Assembly: GCF_900107965.1 (NCBI RefSeq)
Contig: NZ_FNVU01000027.1
Coordinates: forward strand, 62,001 to 126,000
Direction: 5' to 3'
Source: Actinacidiphila yanglinensis
GTDB taxonomy: Bacteria > Actinomycetota > Actinomycetes > Streptomycetales > Streptomycetaceae
Length of the DNA: 64,000 nt
Part shown: positions 49,954-58,879 of the stretch, one piece after another
How positions within the stretch are numbered: position 1 is the stretch's first letter
How the letters are laid out: every line of letters starts with the position of its first letter
Position numbers and translations under genes: made by a program
The notes under the pieces: generated by a model
Databases searched by the model: none
Told to the model about the DNA's origin: nothing
Seen by the model: the letters and a program-made list of their open reading frames with translations, nothing else

Positions 49954-49987
49954 GGGCCGGCCCGGCGAAATTTCCCCGGGCCGACCC
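49954..49987 (+). terminator. Hairpin after the ABC importer operon
   Basis: GGGCCGGCCCGG (49954-49965) pairs with CCGGGCCGACCC (49976-49987) at 11 of 12 positions around a 10-base A/T-rich loop, 8 bp after the stop of the binding-protein gene. Confidence 0.65.
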
Positions 49988-50093
49988 GGCGTTGTCCGGT
50001 ACGGGTGCGGAGCCCGGAACCGTACGGCCCGACGCCGTACGGCCGGCAGCACCCGCGGCCCACCACCGCACTGAACGGAGAGTCACGGCGCGC

Positions 50094-50861
50094 ATGTCGA
50101 CCAGCCTTGATCCATCACGACACGAACCGCTCCCGCAGCCCCCGGCAGGGGCCGGCGGCGGGCACGTTTTGGACAACCCCGCCTGGGCCGCCATGAACGG
50201 CCCGCACCGGCACCTCGCGGAGTTCGTCGGCCGGGCGGGACGCTACCTCAGCGACGTGTCGCCGTTCGTGACCCTCGCCGACTTCGACGACCCCGCCGCC
50301 TGGGCCGACGTGGCCGAGCTGGTCGGCGCGGGCAACACGTTCACCGTCGCCGGGGTCGCCGAACTGCCCGAGGGCTGGACCGGCGGCGACGCCATCCCCG
50401 GCGTGCAGCTCGTGGCGACCACGCTGCGCGGGGAGCTCGACCCGCAGGCCGTGCGGCTCGGTGCCGAGGACGTCCCCGAGATGCTGGACCTGGTGGAGCG
50501 CACCCGCCCCGGGCCGTTCCTGCCGCGGACCGTCGAGATGGGCGCCTACTACGGCATCCGCCGCGAGGGTGCCCTGGTGGCGATGGCCGGGGAGCGGCTT
50601 CGCCCGCCGGGCTGGACCGAGATCAGCGCGGTGTGCACCGATCCGGCGTACCGCGGTCAGGGCCTGGCGACCCGGATGATCCGGCACGTCGCGGCCGGCA
50701 TCGGCGCGCGCGGCGACACGCCGTTCTTGCATGCCGCCGCCGCGAACACCTCAGCGGTCAAGCTGTACGAGTCGATCGGGTTCGCCCTTCGCCGCACCAC
50801 CGTGTTCCGCCTGGTCCGGGTGCCGGACCCGATCCCGACCTCCCCTCTCGACGCGAGGTAG
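50094..50861 (+). CDS. GNAT-family N-acetyltransferase
   Basis: A 255-residue protein whose C-terminal half is a GNAT/FR47-type domain: GWTEISAVCTDPAYRGQGLATRMIRHVAAGIGARGDTPFLHAAAANTSAVKLYESIGFALRRTTVFRLV, with the acetyl-CoA motif RGQGLA. The N-terminal half (LDNPAWAAMNGPHRHLAEFVGRAGRYLSDVSPFVTLADFDDPAAWADVAELVG) resembles the head seen in similar two-part enzymes. The substrate is unknown. ATG 50094 is used; GGAGAG is rather far upstream (13 bp). It ends 5 bp before the oxidoreductase start, so the two are cotranscribed. Confidence 0.85.
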   Translation: MSTSLDPSRHEPLPQPPAGAGGGHVLDNPAWAAMNGPHRHLAEFVGRAGRYLSDVSPFVTLADFDDPAAWADVAELVGAGNTFTVAGVAELPEGWTGGDAIPGVQLVATTLRGELDPQAVRLGAEDVPEMLDLVERTRPGPFLPRTVEMGAYYGIRREGALVAMAGERLRPPGWTEISAVCTDPAYRGQGLATRMIRHVAAGIGARGDTPFLHAAAANTSAVKLYESIGFALRRTTVFRLVRVPDPIPTSPLDAR

Positions 50862-50866
50862 CAGCC

Positions 50867-51802
50867 ATGCCCAAGGCGTACGTCTTCACCGAGGCCGGCG
50901 GACCCGAGACCGAGGCCTTCGCCGACCTGCCCCGGCCCGTGCCCGCGCCCGGGCAGCTGCTGGTCCGGGTCAGGGCGGCCGGCGTCAACCCCGTCGACTG
51001 GAAGCGCCGGGCCGGGTTCCGCCCGGCCGGCGCGCCCCTCCCCGACCTGCCCGCGGTCTTCGGCAACGAGGCGGCCGGTGTTGTCGTCGAGGTCGGCCCG
51101 GACAACGGCGACGGCGACACGGCACGCTTCTCGGTGGGCGACGAGGTGTTCGGCAACACCGTCAACGGCGGCTACGCCGAGTTCGCCCTGCTGCTCGCCT
51201 CCGTCACCACGCACAGGCCCGCCGCGCTGTCCTGGGCCGACGCCGCCTCGCTGCCGGTCGCCTCGGCCACGGCGTACGACGCCGTCCGCCAGCTCGATCT
51301 GCCCGACGGCGCCACGCTCCTGATCAACGGGGCCGGCGGTGGAGTGGGCGTGGCAGCGGTCCAGATCGCCCGGCACGACGGGTTGACGGTGCTGGGGGTC
51401 GCCGGCGCCGCGAAGAAGGAGTTCCTGGAGTCGCTGGGCGCGGTGCACGTCGCCTCGGGCCCGGGCGTCGCGGACCGGGTCAGGGCGGTCGCGCCCGGCG
51501 GGGTGGACGGGATCGTGGACCTCGTCGGCGGCGAGCCGCTCCGGGACGTCGCCACGCTGCTCGCCGACCCGGCCCGCCTGGTGAGCGCCGGCGACCGCAC
51601 CACGGTCGCCGAACTCGGCGGCAGCCCGGTCCTTCGCAAGCGCACCGCCCAGGTCCTCGACGACCTCGTCACCCTCGTCGTCGGCGGCGACCTCGACCCC
51701 CTCGTCACCCGCACCTACCCCTTCCCCCACGCCGGGGAAGCCCTCCGCGCCGTCGAACAGGGCCACGTCCAGGGCAAAATCGTCATCGAGTTCCCCGAAT
51801 AG
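50867..51802 (+). CDS. Zinc-independent quinone oxidoreductase-like MDR enzyme
   Basis: A 311-residue medium-chain dehydrogenase/reductase. The GroES-like head (QLLVRVRAAGVNPVDWKRRAGF, LPAVFGNEAAGVVVEVG) lacks the zinc-binding Cys/His set of alcohol dehydrogenases. The NADPH Rossmann fold follows: ATLLINGAGGGVGVAAVQIARHDGLTVLGVAG, then GVDGIVDLVGGEPL. Such proteins reduce quinones or enones with NADPH. GAGG lies 9 bp before ATG 50867. It follows the GNAT gene within 5 bp. Confidence 0.9.
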   Translation: MPKAYVFTEAGGPETEAFADLPRPVPAPGQLLVRVRAAGVNPVDWKRRAGFRPAGAPLPDLPAVFGNEAAGVVVEVGPDNGDGDTARFSVGDEVFGNTVNGGYAEFALLLASVTTHRPAALSWADAASLPVASATAYDAVRQLDLPDGATLLINGAGGGVGVAAVQIARHDGLTVLGVAGAAKKEFLESLGAVHVASGPGVADRVRAVAPGGVDGIVDLVGGEPLRDVATLLADPARLVSAGDRTTVAELGGSPVLRKRTAQVLDDLVTLVVGGDLDPLVTRTYPFPHAGEALRAVEQGHVQGKIVIEFPE

Positions 51803-51840
51803 CCGCTCCGCGTAGGACCCGCAGCAACTCAGGCGCGCGA

Positions 51841-51872
51841 GGGGGCACCTCCCAGGCGCAGCCCTGGGGGAG
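51841..51872. repeat. Extragenic palindrome of the streptomycete type
   Basis: GGGGGCACCTCCCAGGCGCA followed by GCCCTGGGGGAG forms an imperfect hairpin after the oxidoreductase stop. Very similar sequences recur between genes in many streptomycetes; here it may also end transcription. Confidence 0.6.
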
Positions 51873-52018
51873 AACTGCGCGAGAACCCACCACCGCCGGA
51901 AGGTCCGGCACCCCACCTCCGCCACCCACCCCCAGCGGCCACCGTAAAACCCCCAACGCATCGATACGGTAACCGACTTACGGACACCCGCCCCCGACAT
52001 GCGCGCCCCCACGACAAT

Positions 52019-52414
52019 ATGCGGGTGTCGCTTCTGTCTGACGGTGAACTCGACGACGGTACGCCCGTCCGCTTCCTGCTGACCCCCGTCCCGGGCCCCG
52101 CCAGGGACGCCGGCCTCCCGGAGGGGATGGGGCGCGCGGTGCCGGTGGCGACCGGCGGCAGAACCGTCGCCAGCCTGGCCGCCGGCGCGCTGCGCGGCGC
52201 GCTCACACCGCTCGGCCCGCTCCTGCACAGCGTCCACGAAGCCGCGACCGCCCTGCCGGAACCCCCCACGGAGATCAGCGTGACCTTCGGGCTCCAGGTC
52301 GGCCAGGACCTCAGGTTCGGCATCGTGGGCGGCAGCGGCCAGGCGCACCTGTCCGTCACCGCGTCCTGGAAACCCGCGCCCGCCGCCGACGCGTCCGCGT
52401 CCGGCACGGAGTGA
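52019..52414 (+). CDS. Trypco1 / CU044_2847-family protein of a VMAP system
   Basis: A 131-residue protein. GTPVRFLLTPVPG is the first strand pair, a long Gly/Ala helix region follows, and EPPTEISVTFGLQVGQDLRFGIVGGSGQAHLSVTASWKP is the hallmark end of the trypsin-co-occurring (Trypco1, CU044_2847) domain: a conserved V-x-FG-x-x-(V/L) and G..A.L.V..W. The family is usually found next to trypsin-like peptidases in VMAP-type conflict systems and is thought to be a target or adaptor of the peptidase. It begins the operon and ends 3 bp before the trypsin-VMAP gene. Confidence 0.8.
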   Translation: MRVSLLSDGELDDGTPVRFLLTPVPGPARDAGLPEGMGRAVPVATGGRTVASLAAGALRGALTPLGPLLHSVHEAATALPEPPTEISVTFGLQVGQDLRFGIVGGSGQAHLSVTASWKPAPAADASASGTE

Positions 52415-52417
52415 CGC

Positions 52418-54559
52418 GTGGGTTGGTTCAGGGTCGCCGTCGGGAGTGCCGACAACGACCCCCGTCGCCACGTGGTCGCCGTCCGGCGGGCCGACGACGA
52501 CCAGCTCGCGGGCGGTGGCCTCGTCCTCGGCCCCGACACCCTGCTGACCTGTGCCCACGTCATCAACGACGCCTTGGGCCGGCCCCTGTTCGAGACCAGG
52601 TCGCCGGGGTCCGCGGAGATTCCGGTCGACGTGTCCGCCGGCTGGCGCCCGCGGCGCCACCTCGCCCGTGTGGCGCACTGGATCCCGCCTCGTACCCGGG
52701 ACGGCGGCGCGGTGCGCGAGGGTCACGACGAGTGGTTCGGCGACCTCGCGGTGCTGCGCGTGGACGCGCCCCCCGAGGGACTGCCCACCTGGCCCGACCG
52801 TTCCGCGATGAGGACCGGCCAGACGCTGGCGGCCTGGCACGGCAGCGGCGGCGCGGCCACCATGGCCCGCCTCGGCGTGATCTCGCTGCACGACGCGCTG
52901 GCCTACCTGGACGGCGCGCCCACCGGCATGGCCGTCGGTCCCGGCTACAGCGGCGGCCCGGTGTGGTGCGCGGAGGAGCGGGCCGTGGTCGGCCTCGTCG
53001 CCGCGCACTTCATGCCGTCCCGCGATCCCGTCACCGGGGGGCCGCCCGACACCCAGCACATGATCCGGCGCAGCTGGGCGGTGCCGTGGCAGCGGGTGGA
53101 GGCCGAACTCGCCCCCCTGGGCGTCCTCGACGACGTGTCCGTCGCACCGATCGACCCCGACGACCCCGCCCTGCCGCTGCTGGTCGAGGCGATCGAGGAC
53201 ATCATGCCGTCGCCGAGCGGGCGCAGCGAACGCGCCCAGCGGCTGGCCCGGGCCTGCGGTGTCGGCGCGGGCAGCGACGTCACCCCGCCCACCCCCGAGG
53301 AGTTCGGCACGTTCCTCCTGACCCATCCGCGCGCGCTCGCGGCCTTCTCCGGCATCGTGCGGCGTGACAGCCCGGAGGGAGCCGACCGCGTGCTGGCCGC
53401 GGGCGGCCTGTCGCGGACGCCGAGGCTGCTGTCCCCGCAGGAGTACGCCGATCTGCGCAAGCATCTGCGTGCCGTGGACCGGTCGGTGCTCGACCGGTTC
53501 CCGGAGGCGGCCCGCGCGGCGCTGCCGCACCTGGCGAGGCTTCCCGCCGGGGACACCGTGGACGCGCTCCTGGACCGGCTGGAGTCGCTGCCCGGCGACG
53601 GCCGCTCCAGCGGCGGCGAACGCAGGGTGCCGGCACTGCTGCGGGTCATCGAGTACGTGGCCGCGCTGTGCCCGCTGTCGAAGCGGGCGGAACTGCGGCT
53701 GTGGGCCGACTCGGTGGCCCGGCGCCTCGGCATCGCCCGCGGGGCGCTCGGCGAGCGCCGCTCCGACGCCCAGGAGTGGGCGCGCTCCGCGCGCGACCGC
53801 TCCGCGCGGGTGCGGGTCCTGGTGCAGGTCACGCGGGCCGGCCGCGGCCGCCACCGGCTGCGGATCTGGTGCGACGAGGGGGCCGGGCCCCGCCAGGTGT
53901 CCAAGGACAGCGTCGCGACGTACTCGGCGTCCCAGGCGGCGCGCGAGGTGCTGCGCGTGCTGGACACCGTGACGCCGCCGGCCGGCGACGACCGGCCGCC
54001 GATGGTGGAGGTGCTGGTGGACCGCGGCAGCCTCAACCTGCCCGTCGACGAGTGGGAGGCGCGGGATCCGGACGAGATCGTGCCGGGCGTCCTCGGCGTG
54101 GAGTTCCCGCTGGTCGTGCACTGCCCGGAACTCCTGCGCCGGCACGTGCGGTTCATGCCGCACTGGCGCAGCAGGTGGAGCCGGCTGGACTCCGGGAAGA
54201 CATTCGTGGTCTCGGAGGCGATGGACAGCGACACCATCTACTCCAAGCTCGTCAACCAACTCGACACGGTTCGCGTCTCGGTGGATGTACCACCCGGTCC
54301 GCGCGACGGGATCGTGCAAACCTGCCTGGCGGTGGGCATACCTGTGGTGGTGTGGGATCGCGGTGGCGACGGCGCGTCCCACATCGCCGAGCGCATGGCG
54401 GAAGTGGCCACCCGGGAACTGCCCGACGGGGTGCGCGACTACCGAGCGAACGCCAAGGCCAGCCCGCCCGAGTTCCCCGGCCGCCCCGTCCTCGCCTGGG
54501 CCGACGCCGACCGTACCGTGCCCCGTCTGCACCTGACCGAACCACAGGAGAGCGCATGA
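52418..54559 (+). CDS. Trypsin-VMAP effector protein of a ternary conflict system
   Basis: A 713-residue cytoplasmic protein. Residues 1-215 are a trypsin-like peptidase without signal peptide: His47 (TCAHVIND), Asp109 (EWFGDLAVLRVD) and Ser178 (GPGYSGGPVW). Then a short death-like/effector-associated domain (~250-290), a helical VMAP middle region (~300-460: EEFGTFLLTHPRALAAFSGIVRR, LRVIEYVAALCPLSKRAELRLWADSVARR), and the VMAP C-terminal domain (~465-690: ARVRVLVQVTRAGRGRHRLRIW, DEIVPGVLGVEFPLVVHCPELL, PHWRSRWSRL, GIPVVVWDRGGDGA). GTG 52418 has GGAG at 7-bp spacing. Its stop overlaps the MoxR start (ATGA). Confidence 0.88.
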   Translation: MGWFRVAVGSADNDPRRHVVAVRRADDDQLAGGGLVLGPDTLLTCAHVINDALGRPLFETRSPGSAEIPVDVSAGWRPRRHLARVAHWIPPRTRDGGAVREGHDEWFGDLAVLRVDAPPEGLPTWPDRSAMRTGQTLAAWHGSGGAATMARLGVISLHDALAYLDGAPTGMAVGPGYSGGPVWCAEERAVVGLVAAHFMPSRDPVTGGPPDTQHMIRRSWAVPWQRVEAELAPLGVLDDVSVAPIDPDDPALPLLVEAIEDIMPSPSGRSERAQRLARACGVGAGSDVTPPTPEEFGTFLLTHPRALAAFSGIVRRDSPEGADRVLAAGGLSRTPRLLSPQEYADLRKHLRAVDRSVLDRFPEAARAALPHLARLPAGDTVDALLDRLESLPGDGRSSGGERRVPALLRVIEYVAALCPLSKRAELRLWADSVARRLGIARGALGERRSDAQEWARSARDRSARVRVLVQVTRAGRGRHRLRIWCDEGAGPRQVSKDSVATYSASQAAREVLRVLDTVTPPAGDDRPPMVEVLVDRGSLNLPVDEWEARDPDEIVPGVLGVEFPLVVHCPELLRRHVRFMPHWRSRWSRLDSGKTFVVSEAMDSDTIYSKLVNQLDTVRVSVDVPPGPRDGIVQTCLAVGIPVVVWDRGGDGASHIAERMAEVATRELPDGVRDYRANAKASPPEFPGRPVLAWADADRTVPRLHLTEPQESA

Positions 54560-55506
54560 CATCCGCTCCCGAGGCCGACTGGCGCCTCTTCCGCGGCGAC
54601 GGCGTACCCCGGGCCGTCACCTTCCCCTCGGCCCCGCCGTGGCGCCGGTTCACCCCGCTGCAGTCGATGCGCCCGGAACTGCCGTACCTGATCGAGCGGC
54701 AGCACGCCGACGTGGTGAACGCCGCCCTGCACCTGAGGCGCCCGCTGCTGGTGACCGGGCCGGCCGGCACCGGCAAGTCCTCGCTCGCCCGGGCCGTCGC
54801 CCACGAGTTGCGCCTGGGCACCCTGCTGCGCTGGGCGGTCAACAGCCGCTCCACCGTCAAGGACGCCCTCTACCAGTACGACGCGATCGGCCGGCTGCGC
54901 GAGACGACCCTCAGTCGCGATCGCGGTGAACGGGAGCCGTCCATCGGCACGTTCATCCGGCTGGGGCCGCTGGGCACCGCGCTGCTGCCGTCGGCCACGC
55001 CGCGCGCGCTGCTGATCGACGAGATGGACAAGGGCGACGTCGACCTGCCCAACGACCTGCTGACCGTCTTCGAGGAGGGCGTCTTCGACATCCCGGAGCT
55101 GGCCAGGCTCCCGGAGGACGCCGCGGACACGGAGGTGCACACCCAGGACCACCGGGGCACCGTCCGGGTGCACCAGGGTCTCGTCCAGTGCGCCGAGTTC
55201 CCGGTCGTGGTGATCACCAGCAACGGCGAGCGCGACTTCCCGCCCGCCTTCCTGCGCCGTTGCGTGCGACTGGACCTGCCGGTGCCCGACGAGGAGCGGC
55301 TGCGCACCATCGTCGCCGCGCACCTCGGCGAGGAGGCGCTGCGGGAGGCGGACGACCTGGTCGAGGCGTTCCTGCGGCGCCGCGCTCCGGGCGAACTCGC
55401 CACCGACCAGCTGCTCAACGCGGTGTTCCTGCGCTCCGGCGGTGTCGACCTGGACGCGGAGGGTCTGCTCGACGCCGTCCTGCACCAGCTCACCGGGGCG
55501 ATGTGA
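54556..55506 (+). CDS. MoxR-type AAA+ ATPase of the VMAP system
   Basis: A 316-residue AAA+ protein. Walker A is GPAGTGKSS (Lys74), Walker B LLIDEMDKGDVDLPNDLL (Asp155-Glu156), sensor 1 FPVVVITSNGERDFPPAFLRRCVRLDLPVPDEERL with the arginine finger. MoxR proteins act as chaperone-like ATPases that activate or remodel a vWA partner; here the partner is the next gene. ATG 54556 overlaps the VMAP stop by 4 bp; the vWA gene starts 1 base after its stop. Confidence 0.93.
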   Translation: MTSAPEADWRLFRGDGVPRAVTFPSAPPWRRFTPLQSMRPELPYLIERQHADVVNAALHLRRPLLVTGPAGTGKSSLARAVAHELRLGTLLRWAVNSRSTVKDALYQYDAIGRLRETTLSRDRGEREPSIGTFIRLGPLGTALLPSATPRALLIDEMDKGDVDLPNDLLTVFEEGVFDIPELARLPEDAADTEVHTQDHRGTVRVHQGLVQCAEFPVVVITSNGERDFPPAFLRRCVRLDLPVPDEERLRTIVAAHLGEEALREADDLVEAFLRRRAPGELATDQLLNAVFLRSGGVDLDAEGLLDAVLHQLTGAM

Positions 55507-55507
55507 C

Positions 55508-58500
55508 GTGACCGGCGGTGGGGCGCGGCTCGCCGAGGTGCTGCGGGTACTGTCCGCCTGCGGCCACGACCTGGACGCCGACCAGGTCCTCGACGTGCTG
55601 TGGCTGGCCCGGCGGCTGCCGTCGGGCCCGCAGGCGCCGCTGCACCGCGCGCCCGCCGAGCCGGAGCGGCCGGCGCCGCCGGGCCCCGCACCGGACCGGG
55701 AGGTCCCGCCGCCGCCCGCGCCGGAGCCCGACGACCCCGACCTGCCCGACCTCACCGCCCCGGCCCTGTACGCGGCGGCCCGGCAGGCCCCGTCCCGCCA
55801 ACCGCGGGCACGGCAGCCGGGCCAGGAACCGCGCGGGGCCGTGCCGTTGCGGGTGCCCGAGGACAAGGCGCTGTCCGGCGAGCTCGAACTCGCGCGGGCG
55901 CTGCGCCCGTTGCGCCGCCGGCGGGACAGCCGGCACCGCACGGAGATCGACGAGGAGCGCACGGCCGCGGACTTCGCCGAGACCGGGCTGGCCGACGTGG
56001 TGGAGCGGCCGGTGCGGGAGCGCTGGCTGTATCTGGTGCTCCTCGTCGACGACGGCCTGTCCATGCTGCTGTGGCACCGGCTGGGCGCCGAGCTGCGCAC
56101 CCTCCTGGAGCGGCTGGGCGCCTTCGCCACCACCCGCGTACTCGGCCTCGACACCCGGCTGGCGCGCCAACCGCGCCTGCACGCGCGGCCGTTCCGGCCC
56201 GACAGTACCGAGTTGCCGCTCAGCACCATCAACGACCCGTCGGGCCGCACCCTCCTGCTCGCCGTCAGCGACGGGATGGGCGCCGCGTGGCGGTCCGGCG
56301 CGATGCACGACCTGCTGGCCGAGCGGGCCGCCCGCGGCCCGGTCGCGGTCCTGCACACGCTGCCACCCGACATGTGGGAGGCGTCCGGGGTGTCCGCCGA
56401 TCGCTGGCAGGCCACCACCCACCGGATCGGCGGCGCCAACACCTCCTGGCAGATCACCGATCCGGTGCTGCCGCGGGGCCTGGCCCGCTTCGACGGTGCG
56501 CCGATACCCGTCCTGGAGCCGACGGACGGCTCGCTGCGGGAGTGGGCGCGCCTGATCGCCTCGCCCGGCACCACCGTGGAGCTGCCGCTGCTGACCCGTC
56601 CCGGCGCGTACGGCGCCGTGGCCCCGTCGCGGGACCTGAGCAGCGCCCAGCACTTCCGGGACGCGGCCACCCCGGAGGCGTACCGCCTCGCGGCCCATCT
56701 CGCGGCGGTCTCCCCGCTGACGGTGCCGGTGATGCGGCTGGTGCAGACCGCGGTGCCGTGGCCCGCCAGTACCTCCCACCTGGCCGAGGTGTTCCTCGGC
56801 GGGCTGGTCCGGCCGCACCCGGCGCCGGTGCCGGGCCCGGTGGCCGCCAAGCACCGGGTCTTCGACTTCTCCGACTCCTCCAAGTCACTGCTGCTGGACG
56901 CGGTGCCGCAGGCCGAACTGCTGCGCACCAGCCGCCGGATCGGCCGCCGCCTGGAGGAACTGGCCGGGAACTCGCCGGACTTCCCGGCCTGGCTGGCGCA
57001 CCCGGACGGCTCCGCCCAACTGCCCGGCACCCACCAGCCGTTCACCAGTGTCGAGCGGCGGCTGCTCAGCCGGTTCGGGGTGTCCTTCGGTGAGCCGTCC
57101 CCCTCCTCGGGCCTGCCGGGGCGAGCCTCCGCCGACGACATGGACGACTGGGGCCCGCTCACCGAGGACGATCCCGAGGAGGTCGGCGGCTACCGGCTGC
57201 TCGGCCGCCGCCGCGGGCGCCGCACCGTGGTGTACCGGGCCGTCGACGGGCAGGGCACGCCGGCCGTGCTGCGGGTACCGCGGCCCGATCTGCCCGCGGT
57301 CAACGCCCGGTTGATCGAGGTGGAGGCGGAGGTGCTCACCCGGCTGCAGGGGCAGCACGCGCCGAGGCTGCTCGCCGCCGGGCTCGGGGACGCGCCGCCG
57401 TGGCTGGCCATGACGCCGATCGCCGACGCCGCCACGCCGAACACGGCGCCGCTGCGGCTCGGGGAGGTCTTCGCGCGGAGCCTGGTCGAGGGCACCACCC
57501 CCTTCGACCTGCTGCGCGGCCTGCTGGTCGCCTGCTACCTGGCGAACGCGCTGACCCTCTGCCACGTCAACGGCCTGGTGCCGGCCGACCTCAACGCCGA
57601 CAGCGTGTTCGTGCTGCGCCGGACCGTGGTGCTCGGCGACCTCTCGGACTGCGCGGTCGACGGCGAGTACCACGGGGCAGGATCCGTCCCGACCCGCGAG
57701 GACAACGTCCGCGCGCTCGGCGAACTGCTCCAGCTGATCAGCAGCAAGGCGGGCCGGGAGCTGCCCGGCCTGCCGGAGGGCATGCACATCTGGCAGGGCT
57801 CCACCTGGGAGCCGCTCCGCCGGCTGGTGCTGCGCTGCCTGGACGCCGATCCGTCGCAGCGCCCCTCGCCCCGCGAGGTCGCCGACGCGCTGGCCCGCTA
57901 CATCGCCCGCGCCCGGCTCCAGCGCGGCGGCGAGGAACTGCCCCCGCCGCCGGTCGATCCGGCGGCCGCGCCGGTGCCGCTCGCCCCGCCGCCGCAGCCG
58001 GCCCCGCCCGCCGGTCACGGCCCGCGCCTGCCCCGGTTCGGTTCCACCCGGCGGGAGACCGAGGCCCGGCTGGAGCGGCTGCGCGCCCCGCTGCCGCACA
58101 GCAGGCGGCTCACCCTGGTGGGCGCCTACCAGTACAGCGGCCGCGCCACGGCCACGATGGTGCTCGGCTCCCTGCTCGCCTCGGTACGGGGAGAGCCGGT
58201 GCTGGCCCTCGACGGCGCCGCCGCCGAGGGGGCGCTCGACGCGTTCCTCACCCGTCGCAACGACGCCGTGCTGCGCGATCTGGCCGCGCTGCCGCCGGAC
58301 CCCGCGTACGCGCAGATCCGGGCCCGCACCACGCGCCTGCCGTCGGGGCTCGAAGTGGTCGCGCACCACCGCGGCCACCTCAGCCCGAGCGCGGTGCACG
58401 CCCAGGACTACGCGCACCTGCTGGCCCGCACCGCGCCGTACTACCCGTTCGTGCTCACCGACTGGGCCCCGCTGGGCCTCGACCGCGGGGCCGAGGTCGT

Positions 58501-58867
58501 CCTGGACCGCACGGACCGGCTGGTCGTGTGCTGCGGGACCGCCGACTGGTTCCTCGACGCGGCCGCGCGCACCCTGTCCTCGCTCCGGGAGGCCGGGCGG
58601 GTCCGGCTGGCGGACGAGGCAGTGGTGGTGGCCACCGACGTCGACAGCCCGTCCGGGCGGCGCACGGCCGCCGGCCTCGCCGAGCGGCTGCGCGTCGACC
58701 CCGCCCGGGTGGTGCACGTCCCCTTCGACCCCGCGCTGCACCGGCGCGGCTGGGAGCTCGGCCGGCTGCGGGCCGCCACCGTCCACGCCTTCCTCGACCT
58801 GGCCGAACTGGCCCTGGGACCCGGGGCACCGGCGCCGGACGCCGGCGCGGGCCCCGGGGCACCCTGA
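55508..58867 (+). CDS. vWA - pseudokinase - degenerate NTPase fusion of the VMAP system (SAV_2336-like)
   Basis: A 1119-residue cytoplasmic protein. Residues 1-40 match the SAV_2336-type N-terminus (LAEVLRVLSACGHDLDADQVLDVLWLARRLP). A Pro-rich linker precedes a vWA domain (~170-390) with MIDAS-like Asp181-x-Gly183-x-Ser185 and LLAVSDGMGAAWRSG. Residues ~555-800 are a protein-kinase fold with lost catalytic residues: the VAIK lysine is Arg (AVLRV), HRD reads PAD, DFG reads DLS. The last ~260 residues resemble ParA/MinD NTPases (VGAYQYSGRATATMVLGSLLA, VLTDWAPLGL, VVVATDVDS) with a broken P-loop. It is the vWA partner of the MoxR ATPase; GTG 55508. Confidence 0.85.
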   Translation: MTGGGARLAEVLRVLSACGHDLDADQVLDVLWLARRLPSGPQAPLHRAPAEPERPAPPGPAPDREVPPPPAPEPDDPDLPDLTAPALYAAARQAPSRQPRARQPGQEPRGAVPLRVPEDKALSGELELARALRPLRRRRDSRHRTEIDEERTAADFAETGLADVVERPVRERWLYLVLLVDDGLSMLLWHRLGAELRTLLERLGAFATTRVLGLDTRLARQPRLHARPFRPDSTELPLSTINDPSGRTLLLAVSDGMGAAWRSGAMHDLLAERAARGPVAVLHTLPPDMWEASGVSADRWQATTHRIGGANTSWQITDPVLPRGLARFDGAPIPVLEPTDGSLREWARLIASPGTTVELPLLTRPGAYGAVAPSRDLSSAQHFRDAATPEAYRLAAHLAAVSPLTVPVMRLVQTAVPWPASTSHLAEVFLGGLVRPHPAPVPGPVAAKHRVFDFSDSSKSLLLDAVPQAELLRTSRRIGRRLEELAGNSPDFPAWLAHPDGSAQLPGTHQPFTSVERRLLSRFGVSFGEPSPSSGLPGRASADDMDDWGPLTEDDPEEVGGYRLLGRRRGRRTVVYRAVDGQGTPAVLRVPRPDLPAVNARLIEVEAEVLTRLQGQHAPRLLAAGLGDAPPWLAMTPIADAATPNTAPLRLGEVFARSLVEGTTPFDLLRGLLVACYLANALTLCHVNGLVPADLNADSVFVLRRTVVLGDLSDCAVDGEYHGAGSVPTREDNVRALGELLQLISSKAGRELPGLPEGMHIWQGSTWEPLRRLVLRCLDADPSQRPSPREVADALARYIARARLQRGGEELPPPPVDPAAAPVPLAPPPQPAPPAGHGPRLPRFGSTRRETEARLERLRAPLPHSRRLTLVGAYQYSGRATATMVLGSLLASVRGEPVLALDGAAAEGALDAFLTRRNDAVLRDLAALPPDPAYAQIRARTTRLPSGLEVVAHHRGHLSPSAVHAQDYAHLLARTAPYYPFVLTDWAPLGLDRGAEVVLDRTDRLVVCCGTADWFLDAAARTLSSLREAGRVRLADEAVVVATDVDSPSGRRTAAGLAERLRVDPARVVHVPFDPALHRRGWELGRLRAATVHAFLDLAELALGPGAPAPDAGAGPGAP

Positions 58868-58879
58868 CCCCCGGACGGG

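Noticed and set aside
50657..54562. A 1301-codon minus-strand frame over the oxidoreductase, Trypco1 and VMAP genes
   Set aside because: It crosses three real genes and two intergenic gaps in antisense and has no recognisable domain.
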